Assembly: GCF_007829815.1 (NCBI RefSeq)
Contig: NZ_VIWT01000002.1
Location: forward strand, 620,001-684,000
Length of the DNA stretch: 64,000 bases
From: Kitasatospora viridis
GTDB taxonomy: Bacteria > Actinomycetota > Actinomycetes > Streptomycetales > Streptomycetaceae
Direction: 5' to 3'
The notes beneath the pieces were generated by a model. It did not search any database, was not told the origin of the DNA, and saw nothing but the letters and a program-made list of their open reading frames with translations. Position 1 is the first letter of the stretch. Each line of letters opens with the position of its first letter. Below are positions 10,103 to 18,866 of the stretch, one piece after another. The position numbers and the translations under genes were made by a program.

Positions 10103-11566
10103 TCAGGAGGTGGCCGCGGCCTGCCCGGCCTCGACCTCGTCCATCCGCTTCATGCGCGGCATCAGGAACGTGGCGGCCGCACCGACGACGCCCACACCGA
10201 CGAACAGCCAGTAGGCGTTGGTGAAGCTGGCGTCGCTGTAGAACTGGATGCCCCGCACCGAGTGCGCGTTCTGGGCCAGCACCACGTAGGCGAGCTGGGT
10301 GATGAACGCTCCGATGAGGCCGCTCACCATGCCCTGGGCGCCGTTGCCGAGCGCCTGCTCGGCGGGCTTGACCGCGCTGATGACCAGGATCGGGCTGGCG
10401 GTGATGATCAGGCCCATGCCGACGCTGCCGGGGAGCCCGAAGAACATGATCTGGTTGGCGGTGTGGTGGTAGACGGCGGTGATCGCCATGCCGACGGCGA
10501 AGAGTGCGGAGCCGGCGGCGAGCAGGAGCCGTGGGTCGTGGCGCCGGGCGAGCGAGCCTCCGTACACGGCTGTCGCCAGCATGACCACGCTGCTCGGCAG
10601 GCCGATGACGGCGTAGTGGGTGGCGGTGAAGCCGAGCCCGGCGGAGACGCGCGGGATGTGCGGCATCAGCGCGAGCAGGTATCCCACCGTGCCGACGGAC
10701 ATGGCCGAGGAGACCAGGGAGGTGACGATGATCATCGACCAGACCGGACGGCGCCGGAGCAGGGTGACCGGGAACACCGGGTGGGCGACCTTGCCCTCGA
10801 CGAAGAGGAAGGCGACGATCGCGGTCAGTCCGCCGATGATCAGGCCGAGCACGCGCCCGCTGGTCCAGCCCCAGCTGGTGCCCTGGCCCAGACCGTAGAC
10901 AGCGGCCGTCAGGCCCGCACCGAGCAGGAGACCGCCGATCCAGTCGAACGGCTTGCGGGGCTCGCGAACCGGGCTCTCGGGGATGAAGACGAGCAGCATG
11001 ACCAGGGTGAGCGCGGTGATGCCGACCATGGCCCACAGCGACCCGCGGTACCCGGCGGAGTCAAGGATCCACGCGGACATGAACGGACCGATGAAGCCCA
11101 CCAGCGCGACACCGCCGGCCAGCGCTCCGCTGGCCTGCCCGACCGACCGCTTGGGGAACACGTCGCGGGTGATCGCGTAGGTCAGTACCGCGGCTCCGGA
11201 GTAGACACCGCTGATCGCACGGCCGAGGACGAGCACCGGGTAGTCCGTGGCGACCGCGGCGATCAGGTCACCGACGATGGCCACGCCGGCGACGATCATC
11301 ATGACGCGCCGCTTGCCGTAGATCGTGGCGGCCCAGTAGATCGCGGGCGCCACGAGGATGCTGAGGAGGCTGGGCGCGAGCGAGAACCAGGCGATCTGGG
11401 TGGTGCGGAAGTGGGTCGCGATCTGGGCGGTGCTGTTGCCCGCGAGCAGGGCGATGAGCGAGCTGCTGTGGGCGGCCCAGACCATGCACACGAGGGCGAC
11501 CGTCAGGCGGGCGCCGAGTCTGGATGCACTCCCTGTTGCCGGGGGCGCGGTGGTTTCGGTGGTCAC
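10103..11566 (-). CDS. MFS transporter, DHA2-like
   Basis: A 487-residue polytopic membrane protein of the major facilitator superfamily, with a pattern of about 14 hydrophobic segments as in the DHA2 group. The motif ESPVREPRKPFDWIG links the halves, as is common in these proton-driven carriers. The GTG start follows GGAGGAC. It is divergent from the beta-glucuronidase gene, and a palindrome at 11733-11750 lies in its promoter region. It could import glucuronides or glycosides for the neighbouring glycosidases, or export the toxic aglycone; its closest known relatives are exporters, so direction is open. Confidence 0.85.
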   Translation of the reverse strand: MTTETTAPPATGSASRLGARLTVALVCMVWAAHSSSLIALLAGNSTAQIATHFRTTQIAWFSLAPSLLSILVAPAIYWAATIYGKRRVMMIVAGVAIVGDLIAAVATDYPVLVLGRAISGVYSGAAVLTYAITRDVFPKRSVGQASGALAGGVALVGFIGPFMSAWILDSAGYRGSLWAMVGITALTLVMLLVFIPESPVREPRKPFDWIGGLLLGAGLTAAVYGLGQGTSWGWTSGRVLGLIIGGLTAIVAFLFVEGKVAHPVFPVTLLRRRPVWSMIIVTSLVSSAMSVGTVGYLLALMPHIPRVSAGLGFTATHYAVIGLPSSVVMLATAVYGGSLARRHDPRLLLAAGSALFAVGMAITAVYHHTANQIMFFGLPGSVGMGLIITASPILVISAVKPAEQALGNGAQGMVSGLIGAFITQLAYVVLAQNAHSVRGIQFYSDASFTNAYWLFVGVGVVGAAATFLMPRMKRMDEVEAGQAAATS

Positions 11567-11732
11567 GTGGGGGTCCTCCGATGCCGATGCTATGGGACGC
11601 GCCGTTTTGGGCCGGCGGTGAACGTGATGCCGCGGTCTGGCCGCGGGGGCGGGGGGTCGTGCCTGAGGGCGAGGCGGCGACGATCCGTCGAGCGGGGCTC
11701 TTCGGTGGGGTAGGCCGAAGACGGGCCCGTGT

Positions 11733-11750
11733 CACTAATACGTGTTAGTG
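11733..11750. promoter_or_regulatory. LacI-type operator B1 (MFS promoter)
   Basis: CACTAATACGTGTTAGTG is a perfect 18-bp palindrome in the 434-base gap between the MFS gene and the beta-glucuronidase gene. Two closely related palindromes occur at 11913-11936 and 17670-17687. All share ACTAAT/ATTAGT-type half-sites around a central CG. Nothing else gene-like is seen in this gap. Confidence 0.72.
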
Positions 11751-11912
11751 GAGTGGCCCAAAAGCTAGTCGCCTGATCGGATATCGGCAAGACATCGATG
11801 CGTCACGAGGTAGTAACGCAGAAAACTCTCAGCTGTGGTCAGTGTTGCGGAGTCGTTACGGCACCCGGCCTTGCCCGGCTCGGGCGCCAGGTGGGTAGGG
11901 TGGCGGCGTAGC

Positions 11913-11936
11913 GTGAACTAATGCGTATTAGTTCAC
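11913..11936. promoter_or_regulatory. LacI-type operator B2 (beta-glucuronidase promoter)
   Basis: A 24-base inverted repeat with ten-base arms (left GTGAACTAAT, right ATTAGTTCAC) around a GCGT centre, 64 bases upstream of the beta-glucuronidase ATG. It is the longest of the three B-class sites and probably controls the GH2 pair to its right. The likely ligand is the LacI encoded at 17837-18814. Confidence 0.78.
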
Positions 11937-12000
11937 TGGCCCTGCTTTGGCGCAGCACGCGAGGCGCGCAGGGACTTCCCCTTCGACGACTGGAGTCACC

Positions 12001-13776
12001 ATGCTGCGTCCCCAAGACGGACCGACGCGCGAACGCAAGTCGCTGAACGGTCTCTGGGCCTTCCGGCTCGACGCCGTCGGTGACGGGCGCCGGCACGGCT
12101 GGTGGCGGTCGGCGCTGCCGCAGGCGCGGCAGATGCCGGTGCCGGCGAGCTACAACGACGTCGTCCCGGACCAGTCCGTGCGCGATCACGTCGGGGACGC
12201 CTGGTACCAGACCGGGGTGCGCATCCCGTCCGCCTGGGCCGGGGAGCGGATCGTGCTGCGCTTCGACGCGGCCACCCACCGGGCGGTGGTCTGGGTGGAT
12301 GACGTTCAGGTCGCCGAACACGAGGGCGGGTACACGCCGTTCGAGGCCGACATCACCGACCACGTCCAGCCCGGCGAGGAGGCGCGGGTGACGGTGGTCG
12401 TCAACAACGAGCTGACCTGGAGCTCGATCCCCCCGGGCGAGATCGAGGACGGGCCCGGCGGGCGCACGCAGAACTACTTCCAGGACTTCCTCAACTACGC
12501 CGGCCTCAACCGGTCGGTCTGGCTCTGCCGGACCCCGCGCACGCACATCACCTCCGTCAACGTCGAGACCGGCCTGGACGGCGCCGACGGTCTGATCCAC
12601 TACACGGTCGAGCACACCGGGGCGCAGGACGTCTGCGTGGTCGTGCGTGACGCGGAGGGTCACGAGGTCGCCTCCGGCTCGGGGGCACAGGGCCGGTTGC
12701 GGGTGGGCGACGTGCACCGCTGGGCTCCCGGCGACGGCTACCTCTACCGGCTGGAGGCCCGGCTGCACGAGGCCGGGAGCGCGCTGGTGGACAGCTACGC
12801 GCTGCCCGTGGGCGTGCGCACCGTCGAGGTGCGCGGCACCCGGTTCCTCATCAACGGCGAGCCGTTCCACTTCAGGGGCTTCGGCAAGCACGAGGACACG
12901 GCGGTGCGCGGGCGCGGCCACGACGACGTGCTCATGGTCCACGACTTCGAGCTGATGAAGTGGGCCGGCGCCAACTCCTTCCGCACCGCCCACTACCCCT
13001 ACGCCGAGGAGGTGCTCGACTACGCCGACCGCAACGGCATCGTCGTCATCTCCGAGACCGCGGCCGTCGGCCTCAACGTGCAGATGTCGACGTCGCCCAG
13101 CCGTACGGTGACCCAGACCTACTCCGAGCAGGCGATCGGCTCCGCCACGCAGCAGACCCACTTGCAGGCGGTGCGGGAACTCATCGCCCGGGACCGGAAC
13201 CACCCCAGCGTGGTGTTGTGGAGCATCGCCAACGAGCCCGAGTCCGGGGTGCCGGAGGCACGCGACTACTTCGCTCCGCTCTTCGCCGAGGCGCGCAAGC
13301 TCGACCCGACCCGCCCGGTGGGCTTCGCCAACGTGATGATGGTGTCGGCCGACCGCTGTCTGGTCACCGAGCTGGCGGACGTGGTCATGGTCAACCGGTA
13401 CTACGGCTGGTACGCGTTCATGGACGACCTGCCGGCCGCGGAGGCGGCGCTGGAGGCCGACCTGCGGGCCTGGGCCGACCGGCACGCCAAGCCGATCCTC
13501 GTCACCGAGTACGGCGGGGACACCCTCGCCGGCCTGCACTCGTTGCTCGACGTGCCCTGGTCGGAGGAGTACCAGTCCTCGCTCCTCGCCATGTGCCACC
13601 GCGTCTTCGACCGTGTCGACGCAGTGGTCGGCGAGCACATCTGGAACTTCGCCGACTTCGCGACCCGCCCCGGACTGATCCGTGTGGACGGCAACAAGAA
13701 GGGCGTCTTCACGCGGGACCGCCAGCCCAAGGCCGCCGCCTTCGCCGTCCGCCGCCGCTGGCGCGGCGAGGCGTGA
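12001..13776 (+). CDS. uidA: Beta-glucuronidase (GH2)
   Basis: A 591-residue GH2 enzyme, almost the size of E. coli GusA (603). The sugar-binding, immunoglobulin-like and TIM-barrel domains follow in that order. The acid/base is Glu412 in NEPES and the nucleophile Glu503 in TEYGGDT, and the glucuronate-recognising N-x-K motif is present as Asn565-Lys-Lys567. All three sit one residue from the E. coli positions (413, 504, 566/568). No signal peptide, so it acts on imported glucuronides, releasing glucuronic acid for uxaC. The ATG at 12001 is chosen because homology begins there. Operator B2 lies upstream; a second GH2 gene follows 55 bases downstream. Confidence 0.95.
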   Translation: MLRPQDGPTRERKSLNGLWAFRLDAVGDGRRHGWWRSALPQARQMPVPASYNDVVPDQSVRDHVGDAWYQTGVRIPSAWAGERIVLRFDAATHRAVVWVDDVQVAEHEGGYTPFEADITDHVQPGEEARVTVVVNNELTWSSIPPGEIEDGPGGRTQNYFQDFLNYAGLNRSVWLCRTPRTHITSVNVETGLDGADGLIHYTVEHTGAQDVCVVVRDAEGHEVASGSGAQGRLRVGDVHRWAPGDGYLYRLEARLHEAGSALVDSYALPVGVRTVEVRGTRFLINGEPFHFRGFGKHEDTAVRGRGHDDVLMVHDFELMKWAGANSFRTAHYPYAEEVLDYADRNGIVVISETAAVGLNVQMSTSPSRTVTQTYSEQAIGSATQQTHLQAVRELIARDRNHPSVVLWSIANEPESGVPEARDYFAPLFAEARKLDPTRPVGFANVMMVSADRCLVTELADVVMVNRYYGWYAFMDDLPAAEAALEADLRAWADRHAKPILVTEYGGDTLAGLHSLLDVPWSEEYQSSLLAMCHRVFDRVDAVVGEHIWNFADFATRPGLIRVDGNKKGVFTRDRQPKAAAFAVRRRWRGEA

Positions 13777-13831
13777 GTGGCGCCGGCACAGGGGTGGTCC
13801 GCACCATGAAAGCTCTGCAGAGAGGCACACG

Positions 13832-16273
13832 ATGATCCGCACACCGTTCAACGAGGGCTGGCAGGCTCGCGAGAAGGTCAACCGCTTCCTGGAGATGGGT
13901 GGGATCGCTCCCGCCTACCAGGACGTCCGGCTGCCGCACGATGCCATGATCGGGCGCCGCCGAGACCCTGCCGCGGGCGGCGCGAGCGGTTTCTTCCCCG
14001 GTGGGGTCTACGAGTACCGGAAGTCCTACACACCGCCGGCCGACCTCCGGGACCAGCGGGTGCTGCTGGAGTTCGAGGGCGTGTACCGCGACGCCATGGT
14101 GTACATCAACGGTGCTTACGCCGGCCAATGCCCCTCCGGCTACACCGCTTTCACCGTCCGCGCCGACTCCTTCCTGCGGTTCGGGGAGGAGAACGAGATC
14201 CGCGTGGAGTGCCGTGTCCACCAGGACTCCCGCTGGTACTCGGGTGCGGGCATCCACCGCGACGTCCACCTGGTCGTCGGTGGCCCGGTGCGTCTCGCGC
14301 TCGACGGGGTGCGGGTCACCACGCGGGACGCCGACGCGGGGAGCGCGGTCGTGGAGCTGTCCGCCGTGGTCGAGAACGACGGGCTCCGGCCGGTCAGCCT
14401 CGACGTGAGCGTCGGCATCCAGGACGAGGAGGGTGGGCAGGTTGCCTCCGGCAGTGTCCCCGTCACCGTGCTGCCGGGGGAGCCGGCGACCGTCCGCCAG
14501 CGCCTGTACGTGCGTGATCCCGCCCTGTGGAGCCCTGAGCGCCCTGCGCTCCACACGGCCTCCGTCGTGCTCGTGTCCGGGGACGAAGCCGTCGACCAGG
14601 ACCGCGTCGTCTTCGGCATCCGCACCCTCCAGCTCGATCCGGAGCACGGGCTGCGCATCAACGGCGAGAGCGTCAAGCTGCGCGGCGCGTGCATCCACCA
14701 CGACAACGGCGTGCTGGGCTCGGCCGCCTTCGCCCGAGCCGAGGAGCGCCGGGTCGAACTGCTCAAGCAGGCCGGCTTCAACGCGATCCGCAGCTCCCAC
14801 AACCCGCTCAGCCGGGTCATGCTGGACGCCTGCGACCGGCTCGGCATGCTGGTCATGGACGAGGCCTTCGACATGTGGACCGTGCCGAAGTCGGATTTCG
14901 ACTACGCGCTCTCCTTCCCCACCTGGTGGGAGCACGACATCGAGGCGATGGTCCGCAAGAACGCCAACCACCCCAGCGTCGTCCTCTACTCGATCGGCAA
15001 CGAGATTCCCGAGGCCGCCACCCCGCACGGCGCGGTGTGGGGGCGTCGGATCGCCGAGAAGGTCCGTTCCTTGGACGACACGCGGTTCGTCACCAACGGC
15101 GTCAACATTCCGCGCGCGGCGATGATGGCCGCCGTGATGGCCGCGCAGGGGCGTCTCGCGGGCGAGTTCGACACCCTCGGGCCCAACGCGATGATGGTGG
15201 CCGTGAGCGAGGCCATCCGCGAGAGCGCGGCGTCCGAGCTGGTCACCGGTCCGACCGCCGAGTCCTTCGGGGTGCTGGACGTGGCGGGGATGAACTACAT
15301 GGAGCTGCGCTACGAGGTCGACCGCGAGCTCTTCCCCAATCGCGTGATCGTGGGCACCGAGACGCACCCCACGCGGATCGACGAGCTCTGGCGGCTGGTC
15401 CTGGACAACAGCCACGTCATCGGTGACTTCACCTGGACCGGCTGGGACTACCTGGGCGAGGCGGGTGTCGGCCGGGTCAAGTACGCCGACAGCGAGTCGG
15501 AGACGGGGCAGGTCGCGGGGATCGCCGGCGCCTATCCGTGGCTCACCGCCTGGGTCGGTGACATCGACATCACGGGGTGGCGGCGCCCGCCGTCCTACTA
15601 CCGGGAGACCGTCTTCGGTCTGCGGGCCGAGCCGTACATCGCGGTGCACCGGCCCGAGAACCACGGCCGCCGACTGGTCGCCGGGCCGTGGTCCTGGCCG
15701 GAGGTGGTCCCTTCGTGGAGCTGGGACGGCTCCGACGGTGAGCCGATCACCGTCGAGGTCTACAGCGATGCCGAGGAGGTCGAGCTGTTGCTGGACGGCG
15801 TCCCGCTGGGACGCGCTGCGGCGGGCGAGACCAACGGGTTCCGGGCCGTGTTCGAGACCGTCTACCGGCCGGGCGAGCTCGTCGCGGTCGCCTACCGCGA
15901 CGGCAAGGAGCACGGACGCAGCAGCCTCGTCTCGGCCACCGGGCCGCTCGGGCTCGCGGTTCGGCCCGACCGCGGGCAGATCGGCGCGGACGGGGGCGAT
16001 CTCGTCTTCGTCTCCATCATGCTGACGGATCATCAGGGGAACGCCAGGCACGACGTCGACCGTCCGGTGACCGTCGACGTCGAGGGGCCCGCCGTGCTGC
16101 AGGGGCTCGGCAGCGGTCGCCCGGCCACCGAGGAGCCGTACACCGCCCCCGTCCACACCACCTACGAGGGCCGTGTGTTGGCCGTTGTCCGGGCCACCGG
16201 TCCCGGGGAGATCACCCTCAGGGTCAGCGCCACGGACTGCGAGCCCGTGGCCGTGGTGGTGCAGGCCCGGTAG
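13832..16273 (+). CDS. GH2 glycoside hydrolase, beta-galactosidase-like
   Basis: An 813-residue GH2 enzyme with sugar-binding, Ig-like and catalytic barrel domains, then a C-terminal DUF4982-type Ig domain (around residues 635-700, ELLLDGVPLGR) and a further Ig-like module. Catalytic glutamates are Glu391 (SIGNEIPE) and Glu510 (VGTETHP). No signal peptide is seen, so it is probably cytoplasmic. It is cotranscribed with the beta-glucuronidase. The substrate could be a beta-galactoside, or another beta-linked sugar on the same glycoside; the glucuronate N-x-K motif was not found, which argues against a second glucuronidase. A perfect hairpin terminator follows. Confidence 0.86.
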   Translation: MIRTPFNEGWQAREKVNRFLEMGGIAPAYQDVRLPHDAMIGRRRDPAAGGASGFFPGGVYEYRKSYTPPADLRDQRVLLEFEGVYRDAMVYINGAYAGQCPSGYTAFTVRADSFLRFGEENEIRVECRVHQDSRWYSGAGIHRDVHLVVGGPVRLALDGVRVTTRDADAGSAVVELSAVVENDGLRPVSLDVSVGIQDEEGGQVASGSVPVTVLPGEPATVRQRLYVRDPALWSPERPALHTASVVLVSGDEAVDQDRVVFGIRTLQLDPEHGLRINGESVKLRGACIHHDNGVLGSAAFARAEERRVELLKQAGFNAIRSSHNPLSRVMLDACDRLGMLVMDEAFDMWTVPKSDFDYALSFPTWWEHDIEAMVRKNANHPSVVLYSIGNEIPEAATPHGAVWGRRIAEKVRSLDDTRFVTNGVNIPRAAMMAAVMAAQGRLAGEFDTLGPNAMMVAVSEAIRESAASELVTGPTAESFGVLDVAGMNYMELRYEVDRELFPNRVIVGTETHPTRIDELWRLVLDNSHVIGDFTWTGWDYLGEAGVGRVKYADSESETGQVAGIAGAYPWLTAWVGDIDITGWRRPPSYYRETVFGLRAEPYIAVHRPENHGRRLVAGPWSWPEVVPSWSWDGSDGEPITVEVYSDAEEVELLLDGVPLGRAAAGETNGFRAVFETVYRPGELVAVAYRDGKEHGRSSLVSATGPLGLAVRPDRGQIGADGGDLVFVSIMLTDHQGNARHDVDRPVTVDVEGPAVLQGLGSGRPATEEPYTAPVHTTYEGRVLAVVRATGPGEITLRVSATDCEPVAVVVQAR

Positions 16274-16290
16274 CCGGGCGGTACGGACGG

Positions 16291-16332
16291 CGGCGCGGGC
16301 GCCGAGGACGGAAGTCCTCGGCGCCCGCGCCG
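16291..16332. terminator. Bidirectional hairpin terminator between convergent GH2 and GH1 genes
   Basis: A perfect 19-bp stem (arms 16291-16309 and 16314-16332) closed by a GGAA loop, in the 67-base gap between two convergent stop codons. No U-tract, as is common for actinomycete terminators. The position serves both genes. Confidence 0.8.
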
Positions 16333-16340
16333 CCCCCGTT

Positions 16341-17615
16341 TCAACGCAGTGCGTTCCGGCGCGCGATCGCGCCCAGGTGGCGGGCGCTCTCCTTGACCGT
16401 GCGGTGCTGGGTGGCCCGGTCGACGGCGATCAGCCCGAACTTCGGCCGATAGCCGTGCATCCACTCGAAGTTGTCCAGTGCTGACCAGTGCAGGTAGCCG
16501 CGCACGTCGATGCCCTCGGCCAGCGCACCCTCGACGCCCTCCAGCGCCGACTGGATGAACTCGACCCGGCGCTCGTCGTCGTCGGTGGCGAGACCGTTCT
16601 CCGTCACCATCAAGGGCAGGCCCGCGGCGGCACAGCGGCGCAGTACGTTGCCCAGGGCCTGCGGGTAGAACTCGTATCCCATCTGGGTGAGTTCGGCACC
16701 CTCGGGTGCCGCGGCGACCCCGTCCGGCCCGACTCGGATCCGCGAGTAGTTCTGCACGCCGAGGAAGTCGTCGCCGGCCATGGCCGGCAGGAAGTCCTCG
16801 AACAGCTCCGCCCAGGTCTCCGCGGCGAGCCTCTCGCCGCCGGGCAAGGTCTGCACGTCCTGGAGGGCGAGGGTGAGGCCGACCTCGGTGTCCGGGCTGA
16901 CCTCCCTGATCACCTGGCGCGCCGCAGTGTGGGCGCGGGTGATGATCTCGAAGGCCGTGTCGCTGAAGGAGAAGAGGAAGACTCCCGCCATGTCCGGCGG
17001 TGCGGTGGCCGACCGGGCCGCCTCCGGGTTCTCGGCGCTGACGTCGGCGGCCCGCGCGTCCAGGCCGACGGGAGCCTGCTCCACCGCAGGGCGACGGCCC
17101 TCGCCGCCGCCGGCGATGATGCGGCGGATGACCCGGCCGATGTTGGCCTCGTTGATGGTGCACACGTAGGGGATCAGATCGCCGAGTTCGCTCATCACCG
17201 TGCGGCAGTAGGCGGCGAACCTGTCGGGGGTGCCCTCGTACTCCCAGCCGCCGAGCCGCTGGAGCCAGCTCGGGCTGCTGAAGTGGTGCAGCGTCACCAC
17301 GGGTGTCATTCCGGCGTGGTGGCAGGCCTGCAGGACCTCGCGGTAGTGCGCGAGGGCAGTCTGTGAGACCTGCCCGTCCACGGGCTCCACGCGGGCCCAC
17401 TCGATCGAGAACCGGTAGCTGTTGAACCCGAGCCCGGCCAGCAGCGCGATGTCCTGCCGGAAGAGCCGGTAGTGGTCGCACGCCTCGCCGCTGGGCTGGG
17501 CGAAGGGCGAGTTCGCGGCGTGTTCCAGCGCCCAGAAGTCGCTGTCGACGTTGTCGCCTTCGACCTGGTGGGCGGCGGTCGCCGCGCCCCACAGGAAGCC
17601 GTCGGAGAAGGCCAT
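16341..17615 (-). CDS. Beta-glucosidase-type glycoside hydrolase (GH1)
   Basis: A 424-residue GH1 TIM-barrel enzyme. The N-terminal signature FLWGAATAAHQVEG (residues 7-20) is present. The acid/base is Glu156 in TINEA, where most relatives have NEP, and the nucleophile is Glu339 in VTENG. It lacks a signal peptide, so it works on imported oligosaccharides or glycosides. The ATG lies 55 bases from operator B3 (17670-17687), shared with the divergent LacI gene. It is somewhat shorter than the usual 440-470. Specificity (beta-glucosidase, 6-phospho-beta-glucosidase or a beta-glycosidase for plant aglycones) is not resolved; no PTS genes are near, which disfavours the phospho form. Confidence 0.88.
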   Translation of the reverse strand: MAFSDGFLWGAATAAHQVEGDNVDSDFWALEHAANSPFAQPSGEACDHYRLFRQDIALLAGLGFNSYRFSIEWARVEPVDGQVSQTALAHYREVLQACHHAGMTPVVTLHHFSSPSWLQRLGGWEYEGTPDRFAAYCRTVMSELGDLIPYVCTINEANIGRVIRRIIAGGGEGRRPAVEQAPVGLDARAADVSAENPEAARSATAPPDMAGVFLFSFSDTAFEIITRAHTAARQVIREVSPDTEVGLTLALQDVQTLPGGERLAAETWAELFEDFLPAMAGDDFLGVQNYSRIRVGPDGVAAAPEGAELTQMGYEFYPQALGNVLRRCAAAGLPLMVTENGLATDDDERRVEFIQSALEGVEGALAEGIDVRGYLHWSALDNFEWMHGYRPKFGLIAVDRATQHRTVKESARHLGAIARRNALR

Positions 17616-17669
17616 GGATCACGCTCCTTGCAGTGCCGCACCGGCGCTGGGCGGCAGCTGGGTTTCGCA

Positions 17670-17687
17670 TACTAATGCGTATTAGTA
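17670..17687. promoter_or_regulatory. LacI-type operator B3 (GH1/lacI divergent promoter)
   Basis: TACTAATGCGTATTAGTA is an inverted repeat with seven-base arms around GCGT, between the GH1 gene and the LacI gene. It has the same core as the palindrome in front of the beta-glucuronidase, so GH1, the GH2 pair and the MFS unit look like one regulon. Confidence 0.8.
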
Positions 17688-17836
17688 GGGTGGACCTCAA
17701 GGCTAACGAGCCGTGCGTGCAACGGCAACGCGCCACTCGTCACAAGGGCGCAACGCGGTCTGCCGGTCGGGCTCTGCCGGGCACCTATCATGGCGACGCA
17801 GCTCAACCAGCGGATTCGAGGGGACGGACCGGACTG

Positions 17837-18814
17837 ATGACACGACCCGCGAAGCGGGCGACCAGCGTGGATGTCGCGCGAGCCGCCGGGGTCTCACAGA
17901 CCACCGTCAGCTTCGTCCTCAACAACAAGCCCGGACAGACGATCCCGGAGGAGACCCGACGGCGGGTCCTGGAAGCGGCGAAGCGCCTGGACTACCGTCC
18001 GCACGCCTCCGCGAGGGCGCTGGCGGCGGGGCGCAGTGACATCGTCCTCTTCTCGATGCCCTACCTGCCGATCTCCGTCAGCGCCGGCCGCTTCGCCGAG
18101 GAGTTCGCGACGGCGCTGGCCGGGCACGGGCTGACCATGGTGGCCCACCTGGCCGGCGTGCACGGGCGGTCGCTCGCCGACGTCTGCGCCAGCGTCGACG
18201 CCTCGGCGCTGGTCGGACTGGAGGAGTTCGCCCCCGACACCGTGTCAGCCCTGCGCCGCGTCGGCGTGGCGGCGGTGTTCTCGCTCGGTGGCGGTTCCGC
18301 CGTACCGGACCGGCTCATCGGGCGGCTCCAGGCCGAGCACCTGATCAGCCGCGGGCACCGGCGGCTCGGCTACGCCCTGCCGGGCCAGCGAGCCCCCCGG
18401 CGGATGGCGACCGAGCGGCTGCTCGGCATGGAGGAGGCCTGCACGGATGCGGGGTGCGCACCACCGGCGGCTCTGACGGTGGACCTGCTGACCACGGACG
18501 CCGCGCGGGCGGTGGCCGAATGGCAGGCCCAGTCGGTGACGGCCGTGGCCGCCTACAACGACGAGACGGCGCTGGCCGTTCTCGCGGGCGCACGCGCCCG
18601 GAACCTGACGGTCCCCGGCGAACTGGCCGTCATCGGCGTCGACGACATCCCCACCGCCACGCTCGCCGTGCCGCCGCTGACCACCATCGCCTTCGATCTG
18701 TCCCACGCGGCGCGGCACGCCGCCGAGGCGGTGGCGGCCGCGCTTCGGGGCGGGGAAGCGCAGCAGCCTGAACTCGCCTCGCGACCGCACGTGGTGGAGC
18801 GTGACTCGGCCTGA
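17837..18814 (+). CDS. LacI-family regulator of the glucuronidase/GH1 regulon
   Basis: A 325-residue LacI/GalR protein with an N-terminal HTH (SVDVARAAGVSQTTVSFVLN, residues 9-28) and a sugar-binding-type effector domain that ends with IGVDDIPTATLAVPPLTTI. The ATG giving MTRPAKR is chosen by family alignment; its Shine-Dalgarno is weak. It diverges from the GH1 gene with operator B3 between them. The identical operator class in front of the MFS and beta-glucuronidase genes suggests a dispersed regulon of about 8 genes. It is only 52 bases from the convergent GH78 stop. Confidence 0.86.
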   Translation: MTRPAKRATSVDVARAAGVSQTTVSFVLNNKPGQTIPEETRRRVLEAAKRLDYRPHASARALAAGRSDIVLFSMPYLPISVSAGRFAEEFATALAGHGLTMVAHLAGVHGRSLADVCASVDASALVGLEEFAPDTVSALRRVGVAAVFSLGGGSAVPDRLIGRLQAEHLISRGHRRLGYALPGQRAPRRMATERLLGMEEACTDAGCAPPAALTVDLLTTDAARAVAEWQAQSVTAVAAYNDETALAVLAGARARNLTVPGELAVIGVDDIPTATLAVPPLTTIAFDLSHAARHAAEAVAAALRGGEAQQPELASRPHVVERDSA

Positions 18815-18866
18815 CACGGAGCCGGTGCGCCGCCATCGACGACGCACCGGCGACCGGAGCGCGTGA

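Noticed and set aside
13682..13831. N-terminal extension of the second GH2 gene
   Set aside because: The extra 50 residues overlap the end of the beta-glucuronidase and are Arg/Ser-rich; the ATG at 13832 starts the conserved sugar-binding domain.
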